Positions 18,857 through 27,595 of a stretch of 64,000 nucleotides of DNA are shown one piece after another. Position 1 is the stretch's first letter. Each line of letters starts with the position of its first letter. Under the pieces are notes generated by a model. The model worked only from the letters and a program-made list of their open reading frames with translations. It had not been told where the DNA came from and ran no database searches. Made by a program: the position numbers and the translations under genes. This DNA comes from Xanthobacter agilis (lineage in GTDB: Bacteria > Pseudomonadota > Alphaproteobacteria > Rhizobiales > Xanthobacteraceae), in NCBI RefSeq assembly GCF_021730435.1, contig NZ_JABWGX010000008.1, positions 1 to 64,000 of the forward strand, in the 5' to 3' direction.

Positions 18857-19920
18857 CGGCGCGCGCCGAGAGCTTCGTCCGCCTGGATCAGGTCACGCGC
18901 GCCTTTCCCGGCGGTGGCGGGGTCAGCGACCTTTCCATCACCATTCCACGTGGCAGCTTCACGGTGCTGCTCGGACCCTCGGGGTGCGGCAAGTCCACCA
19001 CCCTGCGGCTCATCGCCGGGCTGGAGACACCGGACCAGGGGCGGATCGAGATCGATGGCCGCGAGGTGACGGCGCTGGCGCCCTCGGCGCGGGGGCTGTC
19101 GGTGGTGTTCCAATCCTATGCGCTGTTTCCGCACCTCTCGGTGGCGGAAAACATCGTGTTCGGGCTCAAGGTGCGCCGGGTGCCGAAGGTGGAGCGTACC
19201 CGCAAGCTGAAGGAAGCGCTGGCGTTGACCGGGCTCGAAGGTCTCGATGATCGCAAGCCGGCCGAACTCTCCGGTGGCCAGCGCCAGCGGGTGGCGCTGG
19301 CTCGCGCCATCGTTGCCGACCACCCGTTGTGTCTGATGGACGAGCCGCTGTCCAACCTCGACGCCAAGCTGCGCCACGGGGTACGGCAGGAGATCCGCGC
19401 CTTGCAGCGCCGGCTCGGGATGACGGTGATCTATGTCACCCACGACCAGACCGAGGCCATGGGCATGGCCGATCACGTCATCCTCATGCGCGCGGGGCGG
19501 ATCGAGCAGCAGGGCGCGCCGGTCGCGCTCTATGAAGAGCCGGCGACGGCCTTTGCCGCGAGCTTCATCGGCACCCCGCCCATGACCCTGGTGCCGGCGG
19601 CGGCCGTTTCGATCCTGGCGCCGGCGGGCTACGTGCAGGAGCGCCTGACGGCCGGCGTGCGTAGTGAGGCCGTGCGGCTGCTGCCGACGGGCGTGGGTCC
19701 GCTTCCGGCGACGGTGGTGGCGAGCGAGTTTCTGGGCGCCGAAACCTTCGTTTATCTGCGCCTTGCCGGTGGCGAGACGCTGACCGCGCGCATTCCCGGC
19801 CGCGCGGAACCGGTGCCGGGCGCGGCGGTGTCCGTCCGTTGGCCGGAAGAGGCCACCCACTGGTTCGATTGCGAGACCGGCCGGCGGATCGCGATTCCGC
19901 ACATGGCAGAGGGATCATAG
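18853..19920 (+). CDS. ABC transporter ATP-binding protein, UgpC/MalK type
   Basis: 355 residues. Walker [13 protein letters not shown], signature ELSGGQRQRVALARA, Walker B CLMDEPLSNLDAK and the switch histidine in VIYVTHDQTEAMGMA are all present, followed by a C-terminal TOBE/OB-like regulatory region (about 240-350). It energises the adjacent importer. The ATG overlaps the stop of the DeoR-type gene by four bases. Confidence 0.93.
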   Translation: MTARAESFVRLDQVTRAFPGGGGVSDLSITIPRGSFTVLLGPSGCGKSTTLRLIAGLETPDQGRIEIDGREVTALAPSARGLSVVFQSYALFPHLSVAENIVFGLKVRRVPKVERTRKLKEALALTGLEGLDDRKPAELSGGQRQRVALARAIVADHPLCLMDEPLSNLDAKLRHGVRQEIRALQRRLGMTVIYVTHDQTEAMGMADHVILMRAGRIEQQGAPVALYEEPATAFAASFIGTPPMTLVPAAAVSILAPAGYVQERLTAGVRSEAVRLLPTGVGPLPATVVASEFLGAETFVYLRLAGGETLTARIPGRAEPVPGAAVSVRWPEEATHWFDCETGRRIAIPHMAEGS

Positions 19921-19987
19921 TGCGCCACCGGCTGAACTTTTCCCATTCACCCGTCCGCGTTTGCTCCAAGGCTAGAAGGACACGACC

Positions 19988-21256
19988 ATGAGACGCTTTT
20001 TCACCGCCACCGCCCTGGCGGCGGGACTGCTCGCGGCCACCGCCGCCTCGGCCTTCGCGAAGACCGAGCTAACCATGTACTATCCGATTTCCGTCGGCGG
20101 GCCGCTGACGAAAGTCATCGATGGGATGATCGAGGGATTCGAGAAGGAGAATCCGGAGATCGACGTGAAGGCCGTCTATGCGGGCAATTATGACGACACC
20201 CGCGTGCGCGTTCTTTCGGCTCTGAAGAGCGGCCAGCCGGCGCAGCTTTCGGTGCTGTTCTCCATTGACGCTTATGACCTGATCGAACAGGACCTCATCG
20301 TCCCCTTCGATGATGTGGTGAAGTCCGACGCGGAAAAGGCCTGGTTGAACGGCTTCTATCCGGCGCTGATGGCCAATGGTCGCATCGAGGGCAAGACCTG
20401 GGGCGTGCCGTTCCAGCGCTCCACCATCGTCATGTATTACAACAAGGACATGTTCAAGGAAGCAGGGCTCGACCCCGAGGTGCCGCCCAAGACCTGGGAC
20501 GAGATGGTGGCGGTGGGCAAAAAACTCACCAAGGAGGGGCGCTATGGCCTCATGGTGCCGTCCACCGGTTATCCCTATTGGATGTTTCAGTGCTTCGCCA
20601 TCCAGAACGGCAAGGAACTGATGAGCGCGGATGGCGCTAGCGTCCATTTCGATGATCCTGCGGTCATCGAGGCGCTCGACTTCTGGAAGTCCTTGTCCGT
20701 TGAGCAGAAAATCTCCCCCACGGGGCTTGTGGAGTGGGGCACCCTGCGCCAGGCCTTCGTGCAGGGCCAGACCGCGATGATGTGGCACACCACCGGCAAC
20801 CTCACGGCGGTGAAGAAGGAAGCGAAGTTCGATTTCGGCGTGGCCGAGCTGCCGGCCCACAAGCGCCCCGGTTCGCCCACCGGCGGCGGCAACTTCTACC
20901 TGTTCAAGAGCGCTTCCGAGGTCGAGCGCAAGGCGGCGCTGAAGCTCATCCGCTACATGACCGCGCCGGAGCGGGCGGCCGAATGGTCCATTGCCACCGG
21001 CTATGTGGGTGTGAGCCCGGCGGCCTATGAGACCGAGCAGCTCAAGGCTTATGGCAAGGCGTTCCCCCAGGCCCTCGTTGCCCGCGACCAGCTCAAGGTT
21101 GCCATCGCCGAGTTCTCCACCTGGGATACCGCCCGCGTGCGCGAGGCGCTCAACAACGCCATCCAGGCGGCGTTGACCGGCACCAAGACTCCGGCCGAGG
21201 CCCTGAAGGAAGCTCAGGCCACCGCCGACCAACTGCTCAAGCCGTTCAAGCACTGA
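19988..21256 (+). CDS. Extracellular solute-binding protein, family 1 (UgpB-like)
   Basis: 422 residues with a signal peptide (MRRFFTATALAAGLL; cleavage near residue 24 at AFA). Mature protein has the family-1 binding-protein fold; YYNKDMFKEAGLDPEVPPKT and the C-terminal GTKTPAEALKEAQ are very like UgpB, the sn-glycerol-3-phosphate receptor. The neighbours support this, but substrate identity is inference; oligosaccharides or other polyol phosphates are possible. It lies 67 bases downstream of the ATPase gene. Confidence 0.88.
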   Translation: MRRFFTATALAAGLLAATAASAFAKTELTMYYPISVGGPLTKVIDGMIEGFEKENPEIDVKAVYAGNYDDTRVRVLSALKSGQPAQLSVLFSIDAYDLIEQDLIVPFDDVVKSDAEKAWLNGFYPALMANGRIEGKTWGVPFQRSTIVMYYNKDMFKEAGLDPEVPPKTWDEMVAVGKKLTKEGRYGLMVPSTGYPYWMFQCFAIQNGKELMSADGASVHFDDPAVIEALDFWKSLSVEQKISPTGLVEWGTLRQAFVQGQTAMMWHTTGNLTAVKKEAKFDFGVAELPAHKRPGSPTGGGNFYLFKSASEVERKAALKLIRYMTAPERAAEWSIATGYVGVSPAAYETEQLKAYGKAFPQALVARDQLKVAIAEFSTWDTARVREALNNAIQAALTGTKTPAEALKEAQATADQLLKPFKH

Positions 21257-21310
21257 CCGGCGGCCCGTGAACCGGGGGAGGGCGGGCCGGAAGGCGCGTC
21301 CTCCGCTCCT

Positions 21311-22237
21311 GTGAAGAAAAGCGTCATGCCCCGATCCCGCGCCCTTGATCCGATCGCGCAGCGCCAGCGCCGCCTTCATGCCCTTTATGGCTGGATGCTG
21401 CTGACGCCGGCGCTCCTCCTTTTGACGTTGTTCGCCTTCCTGCCGGCGGCCGCCACGCTCTGGGGGAGCTTCTTTTCGCGCGGGACGCCGCGCCGGCCGG
21501 CGGTGTTCAACGGCCTCGAGAATTACGCCGATCTGTTCGCCGATCCCACCTTCTGGACCGTGATCGGCAACACCCTTCTGTATGCGGCGGTGACGATCCC
21601 GGTCTCCATCGCCCTGGCGCTGCTGATGGCGCTGTGGGCTGATGGGCGGATGCCGCTGCGCGGCTTCGTGCGCGGCGCCTATTTCACGCCCACTGTGCTG
21701 CCCATGGTGGCGGCGGCGAACCTGTGGCTGTTCTTCTACACGCCGGGTCTCGGGGTGATCGACGCCTTCACCGGCCTCTTCGGTCTGCCGCCGGTGAACT
21801 GGCTGGGCCAGCCGCAGACGGCGCTGTGGGCGGTCATCGTCGTGACGGTATGGAAGGAGGCGGGCTTCTTCATGATCTTCTATCTCGCCGCGCTCCAGAC
21901 CATCCCGCCGGACCTGCGCGAAGCCGCGCGGGTGGAGGGGGCGGGGCGTTTCACCTATCTGCGGCGGGTGTTGCTGCCGCTGCTGATGCCCACGACCGCC
22001 TTCATTTTCATCAACGCGCTCATCAATTCAGTGAAGTTGATCGATCAGCTTTTCATCCTCACCAAGGGCGGGCCGAACAACGCCACCAAGCTCGCCCTCT
22101 ACTGGGTGTGGGAGATGGCCTTTTCCTATTTCGACCGGCCCCATGCCGCCGCCATGACCGTGCTGTTGCTGCTGGTGCTCGGGGTTGTGGCCATCCTCCA
22201 TTTCACCGTGTTCGACAAGCGGATCCACTACCGATGA
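21311..22237 (+). CDS. ABC transporter permease, UgpA-like
   Basis: 308 residues from GTG 21311; ATG 21326 (MPRSRALDP) would remove five residues and is an equal choice. Six hydrophobic segments are visible, and the cytoplasmic EAA loop appears as DLREAARVEGAGRFTYLRRVLLP (EAA then G at the canonical spacing). It forms the channel with the downstream permease. The stop overlaps the next gene's ATG. Confidence 0.9.
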   Translation: MKKSVMPRSRALDPIAQRQRRLHALYGWMLLTPALLLLTLFAFLPAAATLWGSFFSRGTPRRPAVFNGLENYADLFADPTFWTVIGNTLLYAAVTIPVSIALALLMALWADGRMPLRGFVRGAYFTPTVLPMVAAANLWLFFYTPGLGVIDAFTGLFGLPPVNWLGQPQTALWAVIVVTVWKEAGFFMIFYLAALQTIPPDLREAARVEGAGRFTYLRRVLLPLLMPTTAFIFINALINSVKLIDQLFILTKGGPNNATKLALYWVWEMAFSYFDRPHAAAMTVLLLLVLGVVAILHFTVFDKRIHYR

Positions 22238-23067
22238 TCTCTTCGCTGCTGGTTCGGCCGATCCGCTGGAGCACGGCGCTGGACGCCGCCGGGGCTTGGC
22301 TGCTCGCGCTGGTGTGGATCGCGCCACTGCTGTTCGCCGTCTGGGCCTCGCTCCGGGCGCCGGGCGAGGCACTGGACTTCTCACTCAGCCGCCCCTTTAC
22401 ACTCGACAATTATCGGGCAGCCTGGGTTGCCGCCCCCTGGCCCACCTACATGCTCAATACCTTGATGCTGGTGACCTTCACTCTGGCCGGGCAGCTGGTG
22501 CTGTGCACCCTCGCCGGGTTCGCCTTCGCGCGGTTCCGGTTTCGCGGGCGCGAGGTGCTGTTCGTGCTGGTGCTGCTCCAGCTCTTCATTCTGCCCGAGG
22601 TGCTGATCGTGGAGAATTACGCCATGGTTTCGCGCCTGGCCTTGCTCGACACCATCGCAGGCATGGGCCTGCCCTATGTCGCCAGCGCCTTCGGCATCTT
22701 TCTGCTGCGGCAGGCGTTCAGATCGGTGCCGGTGGAGCTGGAGGAAGCGGCGCGGGTGGAGGGATGCTCCTGGCTCGGGGTGCTGTGGCGGGTCTATGTG
22801 CCGGTGACGCGGCCGGTCTATCTCGCCTATGCGCTGGTTTCGGTGGCGACCCACTGGAACAATTTCCTGTGGCCGCTGATCGTGACCAATTCTCCCGACA
22901 CCCGGCCGCTGACAGTGGGGCTCTCCCTGTTCGGCGCGCCCGAGAGCGGGGTGAATATCTCCATTATCAGCGCCGCGACACTCATGGTGGTGGCGCCGCT
23001 GTTGCTGGCCTTTCTCATTTTCCAGCGGCAGTTCATCCAGTCCTTCCTGCGGGCCGGCATCCGCTGA
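22234..23067 (+). CDS. ABC transporter permease, UgpE-like
   Basis: 277 residues from ATG 22234, which overlaps the upstream stop (ATGA); the frame is open far upstream but only through the antisense of function in the other permease. Six transmembrane helices and the EAA loop VELEEAARVEGCSWLGVLWR identify it as an inner-membrane importer subunit. It is the last gene of the regulator-ATPase-receptor-permease-permease operon. It faces the lrp-type gene tail to tail. Confidence 0.9.
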   Translation: MISSLLVRPIRWSTALDAAGAWLLALVWIAPLLFAVWASLRAPGEALDFSLSRPFTLDNYRAAWVAAPWPTYMLNTLMLVTFTLAGQLVLCTLAGFAFARFRFRGREVLFVLVLLQLFILPEVLIVENYAMVSRLALLDTIAGMGLPYVASAFGIFLLRQAFRSVPVELEEAARVEGCSWLGVLWRVYVPVTRPVYLAYALVSVATHWNNFLWPLIVTNSPDTRPLTVGLSLFGAPESGVNISIISAATLMVVAPLLLAFLIFQRQFIQSFLRAGIR

Positions 23068-23094
23068 GAGGACTGACGGGCGGCCCAGCCTCTG

Positions 23095-23577
23095 CTACAG
23101 GCGCTGGAAACCGGCTTCCAGCGGTACCGCCGGGGCGTTCTTCACCTGTTTCAGGGTGAGGGCGGTCTTCACGTTGCGTACGTTCGGCGTGGCGGTGATT
23201 TCCAGGACGAAATTCTGGAAGGTGCGCAGGTCCGGCGCCACGCACAGCATCATGAAGTCCACGTCGCCGGAGAGCATCCAGGCGGTGCGCACCAGCGGCC
23301 ACTGATCGATGCGCTCCTGGAAGGCGGCAAGATCCGTGTCCGCCTGGCTGATGAGGTGCACCATGGCGAAGGCCATCAGGTCGTAACCGAGGCGCTTCTC
23401 ATCCAGGAGGGCGCGATAGCCCTGGATGATGCCGTCTTCCTCCAGCGCCCGCACCCGGCGCAGGCACGGCGGGGCGGAAATGCCCACCCGGCGCGACAGC
23501 TCCACGTTCGTCATGCGCCCGTCGCGCTGGAGCTCGTCGAGGATCTTCCAGTCGACAGCATCAAGGCGAACGGTCAA
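23095..23577 (-). CDS. Lrp/AsnC-family transcriptional regulator
   Basis: 160 residues. N-terminal helix-turn-helix: LDAVDWKILDELQRDGRMTN and LSRRVGISAPPCLRRVRALE. The C-terminal RAM/ligand-binding domain contains GDVDFMMLCVAPDL. Proteins of this type bind amino acids and form dimers to octamers on DNA. It is divergently transcribed from trxB, an arrangement conserved in many Rhizobiales, so it may regulate trxB or itself through the palindromes in between. Confidence 0.92.
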   Translation of the reverse strand: MTVRLDAVDWKILDELQRDGRMTNVELSRRVGISAPPCLRRVRALEEDGIIQGYRALLDEKRLGYDLMAFAMVHLISQADTDLAAFQERIDQWPLVRTAWMLSGDVDFMMLCVAPDLRTFQNFVLEITATPNVRNVKTALTLKQVKNAPAVPLEAGFQRL

Positions 23578-23650
23578 GGCGCACTCCCGGGGGGCAAAGG
23601 CGCCGATGTTCGGCGCACCGGCACCTTAGTGCGCGATTGCGGCAACGCAA

Positions 23651-23702
23651 CGAAATAATCTTTCGCCATGTTGCCCGTGCACAATGGTCACGAAAGGTGA
23701 CC
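23651..23702. promoter_or_regulatory. Two palindromes in the lrp-trxB divergent promoter region
   Basis: CGAAATAATCTTTCG (23651-23665) is a perfect 5-5-5 inverted repeat with an AT-rich centre, in keeping with Lrp-type boxes; GGTCAC/GTGACC flank five bases at 23686-23702. Both lie in the 273-base divergent spacer, closer to the lrp-type gene. Binding is inferred from symmetry only. Confidence 0.45.
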
Positions 23703-23850
23703 CTGGGTCCTGGGGCGACGCCTTGTGGCGATGCGGTAGAGCCCCTACATTTGCGCATAGCTTACGCTGTGCTTGGGCATGGCCGCGATCACCGCGCCGC
23801 CCACAGCCTTGGCGTCTTCGCCCTGGCGGGCAGAGAGCTTCGAGGACGTT

Positions 23851-24807
23851 ATGAGTGTCCAGCATACCAAGGTCGTCATCATCGGGTCGGGTCCGGCGGG
23901 CTTCACCGCCGCCATCTATGCCGCTCGCGCCATGCTCAAGCCGGTGCTGTTCGAAGGCATCCAGCCCGGCGGGCAACTGACCATCACCACCGAGGTGGAG
24001 AACTATCCCGGCTTCGCCGAGCCCATCCAGGGTCCCTGGCTGATGGAGCAGATGCGCGCCCAGGCCGAGCATGTGGGCACCACCCTCGTGGCCGACCATG
24101 TGGCGAGCCTTGATCTGTCGCAGCGGCCGTTCAAGCTCGTCACCGAGTCGGGCGTGACCTACGCGGCGGATGTGGTGATCCTCGCCACCGGCGCCCAGGC
24201 GCGCTGGCTGGGGCTGGACTCGGAACACTCCTATCGCGGGTTCGGCGTCTCCGCCTGCGCCACCTGCGACGGCTTCTTCTATCGCGGCAAGAACGTGGTG
24301 GTCGTGGGCGGTGGCAACACCGCCGTGGAGGAAGCGCTGTTCCTCACCAATTTCGCCGCCAAGGTCACGCTCGTGCACCGGCGCGAGGGCTTCCGGGCGG
24401 AACGCATCCTGCAGGATCGCCTGTTTGCCAATCCCAAGGTGGATGTGATCTGGAACGTTGAGGTGGCCGAGGTGCTGGGGGCCGACGAGCCGCCCCATGT
24501 CACCGGCGTGGCGCTGCGCGACGTGCGCAGCGGCGAGACGCGGCAGATCGCGACGGATGGGGTGTTCGTTGCCATCGGCCACGCCCCGGCGACCGATCTC
24601 GTGAAGGACCAGCTCAAGCTGAAGCCCTCCGGCTATGTGTGGACGGCGCCCGATTCCACCGCCACCTCGGTGCCGGGGGTGTTCGCGGCCGGCGATGTCG
24701 CGGACGACGTGTTTCGGCAGGCGGTCACCGCCGCCGGGCGCGGCTGCATGGCGGCCCTGGAGGCGGAGCGCTTTTTGGCCCACGCCGTGGCCGAGGCCGC
24801 TGAATAA
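23851..24807 (+). CDS. trxB: Thioredoxin-disulfide reductase
   Basis: 318 residues from ATG 23851 (MSVQHTKVVIIGSG), preceded by GAGGA; an in-frame ATG 78 bases upstream would add unrelated sequence. FAD motif GSGPAGFTAAIYAARA, redox-active CATC in SACATCDGFF, NADPH-binding GGGNTAVEEALFL and the C-terminal FAAGDVADDVFRQ are all intact. It transfers electrons from NADPH to thioredoxin. A terminator follows immediately. Confidence 0.97.
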   Translation: MSVQHTKVVIIGSGPAGFTAAIYAARAMLKPVLFEGIQPGGQLTITTEVENYPGFAEPIQGPWLMEQMRAQAEHVGTTLVADHVASLDLSQRPFKLVTESGVTYAADVVILATGAQARWLGLDSEHSYRGFGVSACATCDGFFYRGKNVVVVGGGNTAVEEALFLTNFAAKVTLVHRREGFRAERILQDRLFANPKVDVIWNVEVAEVLGADEPPHVTGVALRDVRSGETRQIATDGVFVAIGHAPATDLVKDQLKLKPSGYVWTAPDSTATSVPGVFAAGDVADDVFRQAVTAAGRGCMAALEAERFLAHAVAEAAE

Positions 24808-24815
24808 CGACCAGG

Positions 24816-24842
24816 GCGCCGCCATAGGGCGGCGCTTTTTTA
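24816..24842 (+). terminator. Intrinsic terminator after trxB
   Basis: GCGCCGCC (24816-24823) and GGCGGCGC (24828-24835) form an 8-bp stem with ATAG loop, followed by TTTTTTA. It isolates trxB from lsrB, which therefore needs a promoter in 24843-24935. Confidence 0.9.
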
Positions 24843-24935
24843 TGCGGGGAGCGACGGGCTCCGCGGTTCGGCTCCGTCAACCAACGAAAACGCAGGCATC
24901 CTGCCACCGCAGGTGCCGCACAATCCGGGGCCCCC

Positions 24936-25826
24936 ATGGACTGGGACAAGCTGAAGGTCTTCCACGTCGCCGCCGAAGCGGGTTCGTTCACCCATGCGGG
25001 TGAAACCCTGGGGCTCTCGCAATCGGCCGTGAGCCGCCAGGTGTCGGCGCTGGAGGCCGAGCTGAAGGTGCCCCTGTTCCACCGCCACGCGCGGGGGCTC
25101 ATTCTCACCGAGCAGGGCGAGTTGCTCTACCGCACCGCCCACGAGGTGTTCCTGAAGCTGGAATCGGCGCGGGCGCAATTGTCCGACAGCCGCGAGAAGC
25201 CAAACGGCGAATTGCGGGTCACCACCACCGTGGGCCTTGGCACCCATTGGCTGACGGCGCGGGTGGGCGAGTTCGTCGAGCTGTACCCAGACATCCGCAT
25301 TCAGCTCATCCTGACCGACGAGGAACTGGATCTGGCCATGCGCGAGGCGGACGTGGCCATTCGCATGCGCCAGCCGGTGCAGCCGGATCTGGTGCAGCGC
25401 AAGCTGTTCACCGTGCATTTCCACGCCTATGCCTCGGTCGATTATCTGAAGCGGCATGGCCACCCCCGCACCGTGGATGAACTCGACAAGCATCGCATCC
25501 TGCTGCTTGGGGGGCCGATCCCCTCCTATTTCCAGGGTCTGAACTGGCTGGAGCACGCCGGGCGCGACGGCACCCAGCCGCGCATCCCGGCGTTCGAGGT
25601 GAACAGCGTGCTGGGGCTGAAGCGCGCGGTGGAGCGGGGCGTGGGCATCGGCACCCTGCCGGACTATCTGACCGACGATGCCACCTCCCTTGTGCAGCTC
25701 TTCACCGACCGCGAGACGCCGAAGCTGGAGGCCTATTTCACCTATGCCCAGGAAATGCGCTCCGTGGCGCGCATCCAGGTGTTTCGTGACTTCCTGATCT
25801 CGAAGGCACAGCGTTGGAACTATTAA
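24936..25826 (+). CDS. lsrB: LysR-type regulator LsrB/VtlR
   Basis: 296 residues. N-terminal helix-turn-helix DWDKLKVFHVAAEAGSFTHA and LSQSAVSRQVSALEAEL; C-terminal effector-binding domain follows. The opening MDWDKLK, the LFHRHARGLILTEQG block, and position directly after trxB match LsrB of Sinorhizobium and VtlR of Brucella/Agrobacterium, regulators of redox stress, envelope and host interaction that control small RNAs of the AbcR type. Identification is from memory of the family and synteny, not from an alignment. Confidence 0.85.
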   Translation: MDWDKLKVFHVAAEAGSFTHAGETLGLSQSAVSRQVSALEAELKVPLFHRHARGLILTEQGELLYRTAHEVFLKLESARAQLSDSREKPNGELRVTTTVGLGTHWLTARVGEFVELYPDIRIQLILTDEELDLAMREADVAIRMRQPVQPDLVQRKLFTVHFHAYASVDYLKRHGHPRTVDELDKHRILLLGGPIPSYFQGLNWLEHAGRDGTQPRIPAFEVNSVLGLKRAVERGVGIGTLPDYLTDDATSLVQLFTDRETPKLEAYFTYAQEMRSVARIQVFRDFLISKAQRWNY

Positions 25827-25911
25827 AATTTTTCACTAGCATGACGGTTTCCGCAGGGCTGTGGCCACAAGCTCGGCGTCAAGCGCATGCCTGATATGCG
25901 GTCATTTGGCG

Positions 25912-25940
25912 TTGCAATATGCCTAAGCTGCGTGCACTTT
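25912..25940 (+). promoter_or_regulatory. Candidate sigma-70 promoter for a small RNA
   Basis: TTGCAA (25912-25917), a 17-base spacer and CACTTT (25935-25940) form a moderate match to a housekeeping promoter. Transcription would begin near 25947. It lies between lsrB and the terminator at 26017, with no ORF between. Confidence 0.35.
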
Positions 25941-25946
25941 GCTCAA

Positions 25947-26047
25947 GCGCTGATCGCATCGTGATTGATGCTTCAGCTGTTCCCCTCTGGAAGGTTCGCC
26001 GCTCTGCGGCGATACTTGCCGGGTCCGTCACTGGGCCCGGCATTTTT
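25947..26047 (+). ncRNA. Candidate trans-acting sRNA downstream of lsrB (AbcR-like layout)
   Basis: About 100 nt ending in a strong intrinsic terminator: TGCCGGGTCC (26017-26026) pairs with GGGCCCGGCA (26033-26042), followed by TTTTTC. Before it stand two small hairpins, TTCC/GGAA around a pyrimidine loop near 25980-25992 and TCGCCG/CGGCGA around CTCTG near 25997-26013. Unpaired CCCTCT and CTCTG could pair with ribosome-binding sites. There is no ORF or upstream gene close enough to need this terminator except lsrB, 190 bases away. Alternatively it is the lsrB 3' UTR. Confidence 0.45.
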
Positions 26048-26149
26048 CTTTTGGCGCCCAGCCTGCGCGCGTCCGGTAATATGTTATAGGTCTGCGGCAT
26101 ACCGCTGGCGCCGCGGCTCCGGGCGCCGATCTCGCATGGGGGTGGTTCA

Positions 26150-26668
26150 ATGGCACTGCTGAAGCGTGGATTGGCTGGTGAACCGGTCAGGATCCTGCAA
26201 TCGAAGCTCGGCCTGGCAGCCGACGGCCAGTTCGGCCCCGCGACGGAACAGGCTCTGAAGGCCTATCAGACCGCCCACGGCCTGGAGGCGGACGGCATTG
26301 CCGGGCCGGATACCTTCTTGGCCCTGGATCTGCCGGAACTGATCCTGCTGGCCGTGGGCAGCCGCGGCGAGGCGGTGAAGAAGCTTCAGGCCGCGCTGGG
26401 GGTCGCCGCCGACGGCGTGTTCGGGGCGGGCACAGAGACTGCGCTGAAGGCGTTTCAGACGAAGAACGGGCTCGATGTGGACGGCATGGCCGGTCCCGTG
26501 ACGCTCCAGAAGATATCGGCCTTTGCCGCGATCATTACGCCCGCGGTGGTGGAGAAGGCCTTGTCGGGACCGGAAGTGCCGAGCGCGGATTCCAAGCCGG
26601 CCGCCGCCGAACTCGCCAAAGCCCCGCATAAGAGCCTCTGGCAGACCATCACGAGCTTCTTTTCCTGA
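26150..26668 (+). CDS. Two-repeat peptidoglycan-binding protein
   Basis: 172 residues with two PG_binding_1 repeats: residues 5-60 (GEPVRILQSKLGLAADGQFG) and 70-125 (GEAVKKLQAALGVAADGVFG), each with the QxxLG-xADGxFG pattern. The rest is an Ala/Lys/Pro-rich tail ending in TITSFFS. No signal peptide or catalytic domain is seen, so either export is non-classical or it acts as a partner for another enzyme. The next gene encodes a cell-wall dipeptidase-like enzyme. GGGGGTGG lies before the ATG. Confidence 0.85.
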   Translation: MALLKRGLAGEPVRILQSKLGLAADGQFGPATEQALKAYQTAHGLEADGIAGPDTFLALDLPELILLAVGSRGEAVKKLQAALGVAADGVFGAGTETALKAFQTKNGLDVDGMAGPVTLQKISAFAAIITPAVVEKALSGPEVPSADSKPAAAELAKAPHKSLWQTITSFFS

Positions 26669-26748
26669 GGTCGGTTCCGCGCCCCCGCGCGGTTGCGGCT
26701 TGCCGCGAGGGTGCGGGGGGCTAAACTGACTTCATCCTCGGATGGGGC

Positions 26749-27459
26749 ATGCGACGCCGTTCCATGAATACCTTTGCGAAACCTGCCGCCGTCGTGCTCG
26801 GCCTTGCCGGGCTGGTGGCTCCCGCCGTCGGCGTCGCGGCTCCGGCGGCGCGCCCTGAGGTGTTTGTGGACGTCAAGGATCTGCTGCCGGATGTGGTGCT
26901 CGATGTGCGCTATGCCGGCAGCCGCAATTTCGTGGGCGCGCCGGTGGATGGCTATGGCGCGGCGCGCTGTCTTCTCACCCGGCCGGCGGCCGAGGCCCTC
27001 GCCGGCGTGGCGCGGGACGCGCAGGCCCGGGGCCTCAAGCTGAAGCTGTTCGACTGCTACCGGCCGGCGCGGGCGGTTGCCCATTTCGCGCGGTGGGCGG
27101 CCGACCTGTCCGATACGCGCACCAAGGCCACCTATTATCCCGACCTCGACAAGGGGCAGTTGTTCGCCCTCGGCTACATTGCCGCGCGCTCGGGCCATTC
27201 GCGCGGGTCCACCCTCGACCTCACAATGGTAGAGGCCGAGACCGGTGCCGAGCTGGACATGGGCACGCCGTTCGATCTCTTCAGCACCCTGTCGTGGCCC
27301 GATTCGGATGCGGTGACGGCGGAGCAGAAAGCCAATCGCCGGCTGCTCGCGCGGCTCATGGCCGAACACCGCTTCAAGCCATTTGCCCAGGAATGGTGGC
27401 ATTTTACGCTCGCGGACGAGCCATTTCCCGCCACCTACTTCGATTTTCCGATCGAGTGA
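26749..27459 (+). CDS. D-Ala-D-Ala dipeptidase family protein (VanX/DdpX-like)
   Basis: 236 residues from ATG 26749; ATG 26764 (MNTFAKPAAVV) would still keep the signal peptide (cleavage near GVAA). Zinc-site motifs of peptidase family M15D are present: SGHSRGSTLDLT supplies the SxHxxGxxxD ligands and EWWHF the catalytic Glu and third ligand. The substrate of the family is free D-Ala-D-Ala in DdpX or murein peptides. Export suggests periplasmic wall recycling rather than vancomycin resistance; no vanHA-type genes are near. Confidence 0.87.
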   Translation: MRRRSMNTFAKPAAVVLGLAGLVAPAVGVAAPAARPEVFVDVKDLLPDVVLDVRYAGSRNFVGAPVDGYGAARCLLTRPAAEALAGVARDAQARGLKLKLFDCYRPARAVAHFARWAADLSDTRTKATYYPDLDKGQLFALGYIAARSGHSRGSTLDLTMVEAETGAELDMGTPFDLFSTLSWPDSDAVTAEQKANRRLLARLMAEHRFKPFAQEWWHFTLADEPFPATYFDFPIE

Positions 27460-27595
27460 GGCGGAGCCGCGATGAAAGCGACACAAATTCGCCGTCGCGT
27501 CGCCATGAAGGGCTAACGACCGGCGAAATGTCACGGTAATGTGGCAACGCCCCGTTAGGGAAGGGTGAACCTTTCCATTGCCAGGACGTCTGCCC

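Noticed and set aside
25879-26100. Small minus-strand ORF of 73 codons near lsrB
   Set aside because: It overlaps the candidate sRNA and its terminator on the opposite strand and lacks a ribosome-binding site.
26749-27459. Vancomycin-resistance vanX gene
   Set aside because: The family match is real but there is no vanHA or regulator near and Gram-negative relatives commonly carry such dipeptidases, so resistance is not supported.
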